DNA of 64,000 nucleotides from JBFAPK01 sp040676675. Its GTDB lineage: Bacteria > Actinomycetota > Actinomycetes > Mycobacteriales > Micromonosporaceae. The stretch covers positions 29,293-93,292 of the forward strand of contig NZ_JBFAPK010000035.1 of NCBI RefSeq assembly GCF_040676675.1, written 5' to 3'. Of this stretch, positions 58,207-64,000 are shown one piece after another. How positions within the stretch are numbered: position 1 is the first letter of the stretch; each line of letters starts with the position of its first letter. A model generated the notes under the pieces. That model worked only from the letters and a program-made list of their open reading frames with translations. It made no database searches and was not told the DNA's origin. The position numbers and the translations under genes were made by a program.

Positions 58207-59407
58207 CCACCGCCACCTCCTCCACCCGCTCGACGGCGGCCAGCACCTCGTCCACCCGCAGCGCCGCCAGCGCCGGATGCGGCGCGTCGGCGGGCCGGCC
58301 GACCCGTCCGCCGGCCGTGGCGGGTGGTACCCCGTCCGCCGTCGCGCCAACCGCCCCGGACGCCGAGGGGTGCGCCACACCCGGGTCGCCGCCCGCGTCC
58401 CGGCGGGAAGGCCGGGCCGCCGCCGCAGGCTTGCCACCAGCCGGGCCGGGGGGCCGTGCCGCCGCCACGTCCGGTCCGGCAGCCGGGCCGGGCTTCTCCG
58501 GACCGGGCTCCTCCGGGCGGGATCCCGCCGCCGGCGGGCGGGGAGCCGGGACCGGGGTGGCCGGCGGTGCGGCCGGGCCCGCCCAGAGGGCCCGGTGCCA
58601 GGGCCGGTCCGGCGGCGGTCCCCAGAGCGCGGGCGCGACCGGACCGAAGAGCAGCACCGACGGGATCGCGTAGCCGGTGGCGAGGTGCCCGATGCCGGTG
58701 TCCCCGCTCACCAGCAGCCGGGCGTGCGCGACCAGTGCGGCCAGCTCGCCGACGTCCATGGCGCCCGCCAGCACCGCGGTGGCGGACAGGCCGGCGCGGG
58801 CGGCGACCTGCCCGGCGAGGTCGCGCTCGGCCGCCGAGCCGGTCACCACCACCCGGTGGCCCCGCGCGGTCAGCTCCCGCGCCACGGCGGCGAAGCGCTC
58901 CGCCGGCCAGCGCCGCTGCGGTGCCTTCGCGCCGGGATGCACGATGGTCACCCCGACCGGCATCCGGCCGGGTGCCGGGCGGCGCAGCGCGAGGTCGTCC
59001 GGGTCGGCCGGGATGCCGTACCAGTCGAGCAGGCGGCACCAGCGGTGCACCTCGTGCTCGTCGGGGCGCCACCGGGGGCCGTCGGTGTGCCCCGCCTCCG
59101 GGCAGTGGTACGCCAGGAGCCGCCGGGGGTCGGCGGCCCGCAGCAGCCGGTGCGACTCCGGGCCACGCCCGTGCAGGTTGACCGCCAGCTCCGGACCGCG
59201 CACCGGCCACTCGTACGGGCCGAGCCGGTCGGTCCCGTCCAGGTCGATCAGCCGGTCCACCCCGCCGACCAGCTCCACCAGCGGGGCGAGCCAGCGCGGC
59301 GCGGCCAGCGCCAACACCCGGTCCGGATGGGCGGCCCGCAGCGCGCGCAGGGCCGGCGCCGCGGTGGCGAGGTCGCCGATGCCGAGCGCCCGCAGCGCCA
59401 GGATCAC
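58187..59407 (-). CDS. Family 9 glycosyltransferase (heptosyltransferase type)
   Basis: 406 aa. GTG overlaps the SDR stop (GTGA). LALRALGIGDLATAAPALRALRAAHP, then a C-terminal donor domain VGVTIVHPGAKAPQRRWPAERFAAVARELTARGH, LVSGDTGIGHLATGYAIPSVLLFGP is GT9 (ADP-heptose/LPS heptosyltransferase family). A long Ala/Pro/Gly-rich tail (about 300-390) is unusual. With GmhA- and HldE-like genes upstream it likely transfers heptose or a similar sugar to a surface glycan. Confidence 0.9.
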   Translation of the reverse strand: MILALRALGIGDLATAAPALRALRAAHPDRVLALAAPRWLAPLVELVGGVDRLIDLDGTDRLGPYEWPVRGPELAVNLHGRGPESHRLLRAADPRRLLAYHCPEAGHTDGPRWRPDEHEVHRWCRLLDWYGIPADPDDLALRRPAPGRMPVGVTIVHPGAKAPQRRWPAERFAAVARELTARGHRVVVTGSAAERDLAGQVAARAGLSATAVLAGAMDVGELAALVAHARLLVSGDTGIGHLATGYAIPSVLLFGPVAPALWGPPPDRPWHRALWAGPAAPPATPVPAPRPPAAGSRPEEPGPEKPGPAAGPDVAAARPPGPAGGKPAAAARPSRRDAGGDPGVAHPSASGAVGATADGVPPATAGGRVGRPADAPHPALAALRVDEVLAAVERVEEVAVDAATPR

Positions 59408-60099
59408 GGGTACGAGCTCTCCCGGTCCGCGCAGACGACGAGCTCCCGTACCGCGCAGCCGGGCGGCTGGGAGAGGGCGAACATGACCGCCTGCGCCACG
59501 TGGGCCGGGTCGTTGAGCACCGCGTCCGGGCCGGGGCGGTACTGCTCGGTACGGTCGTCGAAGAAGGCGGTCCGCATGCCGCCCGGCACCAGCAGGGTGA
59601 CCCCGACCGAACCGGCCAGCTCGGCCGCGAGCGCCCGGGTGAAGCCGACCACGCCGAACTTGGCGGCGCAGTACGCGGTCGCGTCGCTGACCGCCTTGAC
59701 GCCCAGCGTCGAGGCGACCGTGACCACGTTGCCCCGGGACCGCTCCAAATAGGGCAGGGCGGCCCGGACGACCGCGGCGGTGGCGAGCAGGTCGACGGCG
59801 ACGACCCGTTCCCAGGTCTCGGCCGGTACGTCCGCCAGCCGGCCCGGTACGTCCATGCCGGCCGCCGTGACCACCCCGTCCAGGCCACCGGCGCGGTCGG
59901 CCAGTTCCCGGGTGGCCGCCTCGGCGGCGCGCGTGTCGGCCAGGTCGCACTCGACCCACGGCACCCCGTCGGCGGGGGCCTGCCGGTCCAGCACGTACGG
60001 CCGGCCGCCGGCCTTGCCGACCGCCTCGACCACGGCCGCGCCGAGTCCGCTGGAACCGCCGGTGACCAGCACCGCGGAGCCGCTCACGTCGTTTCTCAT
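59404..60099 (-). CDS. Short-chain dehydrogenase
   Basis: 231 aa, ATG overlapping the HldE-like stop (ATGA). ALVTGGSSGLGAAVV-type site reads VLVTGGSSGLGAAVVEAV; VVTAAGMD; catalytic VASTLG Ser and Y143-K147 in AYCAAKFGVV. Classical SDR. In this operon it may reduce or epimerise a sugar or make an aglycone; the substrate cannot be told. Confidence 0.9.
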   Translation of the reverse strand: MRNDVSGSAVLVTGGSSGLGAAVVEAVGKAGGRPYVLDRQAPADGVPWVECDLADTRAAEAATRELADRAGGLDGVVTAAGMDVPGRLADVPAETWERVVAVDLLATAAVVRAALPYLERSRGNVVTVASTLGVKAVSDATAYCAAKFGVVGFTRALAAELAGSVGVTLLVPGGMRTAFFDDRTEQYRPGPDAVLNDPAHVAQAVMFALSQPPGCAVRELVVCADRESSYP

Positions 60100-61688
60100 C
60101 GTCGTCCCTTCGTCAGTTGGCGCCCGTTGGCGCGGGCCGCCGCGATGGTGCCGGTGGTGGATCTGCCATCGAGATAGGGCACGAGCACGCTCTGCCCACC
60201 CCAACGGCGTAGCTGTTCGGCCTCGGGCAGCTCCGGCCCGCCGGGGTCGCCGCCGCCGGTCTCGGCGTAGTCGCCGCCCTTGACCCAGACGTCCGGCCGC
60301 AGCCAGCTCAGCACCGCGTGCGGCGTCGACTCGTCGAAAATCAACACCGCGTCCACACAGCCCAACGCCGCGAGCAACCGGGCCCGGTCCGCCTGCGAGA
60401 CCACCGGCCGACCATCGCCCTTCAACCCCGCCACGCTCTCGTCCGAGTTCAGGCAGACGATCAGACAGTCCCCCAACTGCCGGGCCGCCTCCAACGTCGC
60501 CACGTGCCCGGCGTGCAACAGGTCGAAACAGCCACCCGTGGCCACCACCGTGCCGCCGGCGGCACGTACCCGGGCCAGCACCGCCGCGACCGCCTCCCGG
60601 CCGACCGTCGGACCACCGTGTCCCGAGCCGCCGGGTCCCGGACCACCGTGTCCCGGACCGCCGTGTCCCGAGCCGCCGTTTCCTGGGGCGCCGTTGCCCG
60701 AACCGCCGGCCGCCGGGGTGCCCGTCTTCGCACCGTCGGGCCTCGACCCGCCCGTACCCGGGTCGCCGGCGCCACCGGCGTGGGCGGCTGCGCGCGGGTC
60801 CGGACGCAGGCCGGCCACCCCGCCGGACGCCACATAGGACGCGGCCGTCCGCACCGCCGTCTCGACCGCCTCCGACACCAGCGCGCCCTCGGCCAGCGCC
60901 GCTGCCGCCGCTGTGGCGAAGCGGTCACCCGCGCCGCAGGTGTCGCCCCCGTCGACCGGCTCGGCCGGTACGACCAGCGGCGTCGTGCCGCTGTGGCAGA
61001 GCAGCGCCCCGTCGCCGCCGAGCGTGACGGCGACCGCGTCGGCCCGCCACCGGTCCCGGACCAGCCGCGCGCCCCGGGTCACGGCGGGCAGGCGCGGACC
61101 GTCGGCCCGGTCGCCGGTGATCCGGTGCAGCTCGGCCTCGTTCGGGGTGACCAGCCGCGCCCCGGGTACCGCGATCGGGCCGCGCGGGTGCGGGTCCCAG
61201 ACCACCGGCGCGGCGGTCGCACCGAGCGCGCGCCGCAGCTCCGGCTGCCGCGCCACGCCGCGCCCGTAGTCGCTGACCAGGATCGCCGCCGCGCCGGCCA
61301 GCACCTCGACGACCGCCTCCGGCGGCGGTCCCGGCGGCTCGGCCGAGCCACCCCGGTCCAACCGGAGCAGCACCTGCCCGCCGGCGCGCAGCCGGATCTT
61401 CTCGGGCGTGGCGCCGGGCAGCGGCAGCGGGTAGACCCGCACGCCCGCGGCGGCGAGCAGCTGCGCCAGGCGGGCGCCGCCGGGGTCGTCCGCCAGCGCC
61501 GTCACGAGTACCACGTCGTGGCCGTCGGCGGCGGCGAGCAGCGCGGCGAGCCCGGCCCCGCCGGGCCGGTCGGTGGCCGAGCGCTCGTCGAGCACCGGCG
61601 CGGGCGCGTCGGGACAGACCCGTTCGACGGTACCGTCGACGTCCCGGTCGAGCAGGGTGTCACCGACGATGACCAGGGGACCGCTCAT
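60096..61688 (-). CDS. hldE: HldE-like heptose kinase/nucleotidyltransferase
   Basis: 530 aa. N-terminal PfkB kinase (residues 1-310: VIVGDTLLDRDVDGTVERVCPDAPAPV, VDGGDTCGAGDRFATAA) and C-terminal cytidylyltransferase-type domain (about 385-530: GGCFDLLHAGHVATLEAARQLGDCLIV with the HxGH motif, DVWVKGGDYAE). A Gly/Ser/His linker with GGSGHGGPGHGG-type runs lies between. In E. coli the two activities phosphorylate heptose-7-P at C1 then make ADP-heptose. Overlaps both neighbours by 4 bases. The region 60300-60560 has odd composition (see findings). Confidence 0.9.
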   Translation of the reverse strand: MSGPLVIVGDTLLDRDVDGTVERVCPDAPAPVLDERSATDRPGGAGLAALLAAADGHDVVLVTALADDPGGARLAQLLAAAGVRVYPLPLPGATPEKIRLRAGGQVLLRLDRGGSAEPPGPPPEAVVEVLAGAAAILVSDYGRGVARQPELRRALGATAAPVVWDPHPRGPIAVPGARLVTPNEAELHRITGDRADGPRLPAVTRGARLVRDRWRADAVAVTLGGDGALLCHSGTTPLVVPAEPVDGGDTCGAGDRFATAAAAALAEGALVSEAVETAVRTAASYVASGGVAGLRPDPRAAAHAGGAGDPGTGGSRPDGAKTGTPAAGGSGNGAPGNGGSGHGGPGHGGPGPGGSGHGGPTVGREAVAAVLARVRAAGGTVVATGGCFDLLHAGHVATLEAARQLGDCLIVCLNSDESVAGLKGDGRPVVSQADRARLLAALGCVDAVLIFDESTPHAVLSWLRPDVWVKGGDYAETGGGDPGGPELPEAEQLRRWGGQSVLVPYLDGRSTTGTIAAARANGRQLTKGRR

Positions 61689-62485
61689 GGCGTCTTCTCC
61701 TCCGGATCGGGGATCGCGGCGAGTAGCCGGCCCGCGCGCCGGTACGGCAGCGGGGCGTCCCGGCCGGCGCGGCCCGCCACGGCCCGGCCCTGGCGGGCGG
61801 CCGGCGGCGCCGGGGCGGCGCGCTCGCGCGGGCCGCCGGGAATCTCGTGCGGGCCGTCCTGCTTCCGCTGGCCGGGCCCGGCGTGCGGCCGGGACGTCGG
61901 GGCGGCGCCGAGCAGCGGCAGGGTGTGATCGACGTACTCGCAGAGCACGTGGGTCGAGACCAGGTGCAGCTCCTGCACCACCTGCGAGTCCTCGCACGGT
62001 ACGGCGAGCACGTCGGCGCAGGCGTCGGCGAGGGGGTTGGGCGCCGGCCCGGTGAACGCCCAGCAGCGCAACCCCAACTCCCGACCCGCCCGCGCCGCCG
62101 CCAACAGGTTCGCGCTACGCCCACTGGTCGACATCAACAACAACACATCCCCCGGCCGACCATGCGCCCGCACCTGCCGCGCGAACACCTCCTCGAACCC
62201 GTAGTCGTTACCGATCGCCGTCACCGACGACGTCTCCGCGTGCAACGCGATCGCCGACAACGGCACCCGGTCCTCCCGCAACTTGCCCACCAGCTCCGCC
62301 GCCAGATGCTGCGCCTCCGCCGCACTACCCCCGTTGCCCGCCACCAGCAACCGACCACCCTCGACCAGGGTCTGCGCCAGGTCACGCCCCCAGCGGGAGA
62401 GGCGGCCGGCGGCCTGGCGGTACCCGGGCAGCGCCTGGGCGAGGCCGTGCAGGTGCGCGTCGAGCAGCAGCTTCTGTCCGGCCAT
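61685..62485 (-). CDS. gmhA: GmhA-like sugar isomerase (SIS domain)
   Basis: 266 aa (ATG 62485, or GTG 62488). SIS fold with VAGNGGSAAEAQHLAAELVGKL (phosphate loop) and TSVTAIGNDYGFEEVFARQVRAHGRPGDVLLLMSTSGRSANLLAAARAGRE; E and H catalytic residues of sedoheptulose-7-phosphate isomerase are in these blocks. It makes the heptose phosphate used by HldE. A basic Pro/Ala tail (about 200-266) is extra compared with E. coli GmhA (about 192 aa). Confidence 0.9.
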   Translation of the reverse strand: MAGQKLLLDAHLHGLAQALPGYRQAAGRLSRWGRDLAQTLVEGGRLLVAGNGGSAAEAQHLAAELVGKLREDRVPLSAIALHAETSSVTAIGNDYGFEEVFARQVRAHGRPGDVLLLMSTSGRSANLLAAARAGRELGLRCWAFTGPAPNPLADACADVLAVPCEDSQVVQELHLVSTHVLCEYVDHTLPLLGAAPTSRPHAGPGQRKQDGPHEIPGGPRERAAPAPPAARQGRAVAGRAGRDAPLPYRRAGRLLAAIPDPEEKTP

Positions 62486-63702
62486 CACGCCACCGCCCCG
62501 GTGGTCGGGCGGGTCGCCGCCACGGCCGCGTAGACCTCGCCCAGCCGGGCGGCGGTACGGGACCAGGTGTAGCGCCGGCGGATCCGTTCCAGCCCCGCGC
62601 GGCCGTACGCCGTCCGGCGCACCGGGTCGTCGAGCAGCCGGCGCAGGGCGACGCCGAGCGCGTCCGGGTCGCGGGGCGGGACCAGGTCCCCGGTCAGCCC
62701 GTCGACGACGGTGTCGATCAGGCCGCCGACCGCGCTGGCGACCACCGGCACGCCGCAGGCCATCGCCTCCAGCGGGGTCAACCCGAACGGCTCGTACCAG
62801 GGGGCCGTGACCAGCACGTCCGCCGAGCGGTACCAGGCGGCGATCTCGTCCCGGGGCACCGCGCCGACGAGGTGCACCCGGTCGCCGACGCCGCAGGAGT
62901 CGGCGAGCCGGCGCAGGCGGGCGGCGAACGGGTCGGCGGGCAGCGCCGACGCGGGCGGTCCACCGGCGATCACGCACTCGGCGTCGGGGACGGCCCGCAG
63001 CGCCCGGATGACGTCCTGGTAGCCCTTGCGCTCGACCAGCCGCCCGACGGAGAGGATCCGCGGCCGGCCGGGGGCCCGGACCACGACGGGGCCCTCCGGG
63101 CGGAAGAGCCGCTCGTCCACGCCGGAGGGCACGATCACGACGTGCTGCCTCGGTACCCCCATCCGGGCCAGCTCGTCCACCTCGTCGCGGCACTGCGCGA
63201 CCACCCGGTCGACCCGCTCGCCGAGGCGCCGCTCGTGGGCGATCCGGCCGGGCGGGCTGGTGTCGGCGGGGCCCTGGTGCCGGCGCTTGACCGTGCCGAG
63301 CGCGTGGTACGTGAGCACCACCGGCACCCCGGTGTCGCCCGCCGCGGTGACGGCGGCGAGACCGCTCATCCAGAAGTGCGCGTGCGCCACGTCCGGCCGC
63401 CACAGGCCGTCCCGCCAGTGCCGTACCAGCCAGCGGCCGAACTCCTCCATGTACGGCAGCAGCCCGTCCTTGGGGATCGGTTCGGGCGGCCCGGCCGGTA
63501 CGTGCACGACGGTCACCCCCTCGCACATGGGTACCGCCTCGGGTGTGGCGGGATCGTCCCGGCGCGTGTAGACCCGCACGTCGTGACCCGCCCTCGCCAG
63601 CGCGGCCGACAGCTCCGCGACGTGCGCGTTCTGGCCACCCGCGTCGGGGCCGCCCAGGGCCGCCAGCGGGCTGGCGTGCTCCGAGATCATCGCTATGCGC
63701 AC
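62485..63702 (-). CDS. Family 4 glycosyltransferase
   Basis: 405 aa; GTG preceded by GGAGGAGGAGCT. Acceptor domain IAMISEHASPLAALGGPDAGGQNAHVAELSAALARAGHDV; donor domain ILSVGRLVERKGYQDVIRAL and APWYEPFGLTPLEAMACGVPVVA with the EX7E pair (E of YEPFG, E of LEAMA). Resembles sucrose-phosphate-synthase-like / MshA-like GT4 enzymes. Second gene of the operon as seen here. Confidence 0.92.
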   Translation of the reverse strand: MRIAMISEHASPLAALGGPDAGGQNAHVAELSAALARAGHDVRVYTRRDDPATPEAVPMCEGVTVVHVPAGPPEPIPKDGLLPYMEEFGRWLVRHWRDGLWRPDVAHAHFWMSGLAAVTAAGDTGVPVVLTYHALGTVKRRHQGPADTSPPGRIAHERRLGERVDRVVAQCRDEVDELARMGVPRQHVVIVPSGVDERLFRPEGPVVVRAPGRPRILSVGRLVERKGYQDVIRALRAVPDAECVIAGGPPASALPADPFAARLRRLADSCGVGDRVHLVGAVPRDEIAAWYRSADVLVTAPWYEPFGLTPLEAMACGVPVVASAVGGLIDTVVDGLTGDLVPPRDPDALGVALRRLLDDPVRRTAYGRAGLERIRRRYTWSRTAARLGEVYAAVAATRPTTGAVA

Positions 63703-64000
63703 AGCTCCTCCTCCAGTAGTCGGTCCCAGTCGGCGAGGAACCGGTCCAGGCCGTAGCGCTCGGCGGCGACCCGCCGCGCCTCGGCGCCGAGCCGGCGGGC
63801 GGCGTCCGGGTCCTCCAGCAGCCAGGCGGCCGCCTCGCGCAGGGTCCGCACGTTGGTCGAGAGCACCCCGGCGGTGGGCGGTACGGCCAGCACCGCCTCG
63901 GTGGTGGCCAGCACCACCACCGGCATCCCCATCGCCATCGCCTCGATCAGGCTCAGCCCGAGCGAGGTCCACCGGCACAGGTGCAGGTACGCCCGCCGCC
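63693..64000 (-). CDS. Family 4 glycosyltransferase, C-terminal part (runs off the window)
   Basis: About 102 residues visible; the 5' end lies beyond 64000. WTSLGLSLIEAMAMGMPVVVLATTEAVLAVPP is the second half of the GT4 donor-site motif (Glu of LIEAMA); YGLDRFLADWDRLLEEEL is the last helix. Overlaps the next gene by 10 bases, so it belongs to the same operon. Confidence 0.85.
   Translation of the reverse strand, partial: RRAYLHLCRWTSLGLSLIEAMAMGMPVVVLATTEAVLAVPPTAGVLSTNVRTLREAAAWLLEDPDAARRLGAEARRVAAERYGLDRFLADWDRLLEEELCA

Noticed and set aside
60318..61928. 536-codon plus-strand frame over the heptose genes
   Set aside because: Antisense to HldE- and GmhA-like coding; no motif, no ribosome site.
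1..64000. tRNA, rRNA, prophage, integrase or IS elements
   Set aside because: Looked for on both strands by eye; nothing recognisable. Short or diverged RNA genes could be missed without a covariance search.

Overview
The window is high-GC actinobacterial DNA: strong G/C third-position bias, many GTG starts, dense operons with 4-base ATGA/GTGA stop-start overlaps, SARP, CGNR and ArsR regulators. The style (frequent GTAC, a 15-bp-stem terminator of the AGGGTCCCC type at 47.8 kb, gene content) suggests Micromonosporaceae; that placement is an inference. I see no rRNA, tRNA, CRISPR array, IS element or prophage. Genes cover nearly all of 0.7-64 kb. Starts were chosen by Shine-Dalgarno and overlap logic, so several differ from the longest reading frame.

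Layout. 0.7-12.0 kb (+): a nine-gene surface-glycan or polyprenyl-sugar operon (three GT2 domains, one fused to a GT-C membrane domain; flippase-like protein; class III aminotransferase; epimerase; UbiA transferase; EEP phosphodiesterase; GT4). A 459-bp near-identical block of unusual codon use is shared by two of its GT2 genes. 12.2-20.6 kb: PPC-domain protein, a VOC/ArsR/SRPBCC operon with a visible operator-promoter, a large secreted subtilisin, an FBP-type protein divergent from its probable TetR regulator (two matching operators), and an ECF sigma factor with a membrane partner. 20.9-23.8 kb (+): a 22-codon peptide gene, a hairpin, a PaaK-like AMP-forming ligase and a nine-segment membrane protein with YD and GLGD motifs of GxGD intramembrane aspartyl proteases. 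I regard this as the best candidate for an undescribed system. 23.9-28.7 kb (-): SARP/NB-ARC/TPR regulator, formamidase and FmdB-type zinc ribbon.

28.9-38.7 kb: CGNR regulator and divergent MFS exporter sharing an operator across both start codons; UbiA prenyltransferase-P450-ferredoxin (probable prenylated metabolite); cupin regulator and BenE transporter; MmyB-like regulator and divergent aldo-keto reductase; a second acetamidase. 38.8-40.4 kb: a TRADD-N-associated-type membrane protein with a membrane-anchored solute-binding protein. 40.8-47.8 kb (+): a complete phosphotransferase (PTS) operon: DeoR regulator, 1-phosphofructokinase, mannitol-type EIIC, EIIB, EIIA, zinc polyol dehydrogenase, HPr and Enzyme I. 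47.9-49.9 kb (-): cysteine-rich protein, Tat-exported DUF5666-like protein and MauE-like redox membrane protein. 50-51.6 kb: drug-efflux MFS.

51.9-56 kb holds stress or dormancy-type genes (DUF4235, SDR, CBS, CtaG-like, DUF2243, DUF2267), some with GTTT-N-GGGTA promoter-like sites typical of SigB/SigF factors. 56-57.2 kb: GT1 glycosyltransferase. 57.2-64 kb (-): a heptose-type glycan operon (two GT4, GmhA-like isomerase, HldE-like kinase/nucleotidyltransferase, SDR, GT9) ending in topoisomerase IB and running off the right edge.
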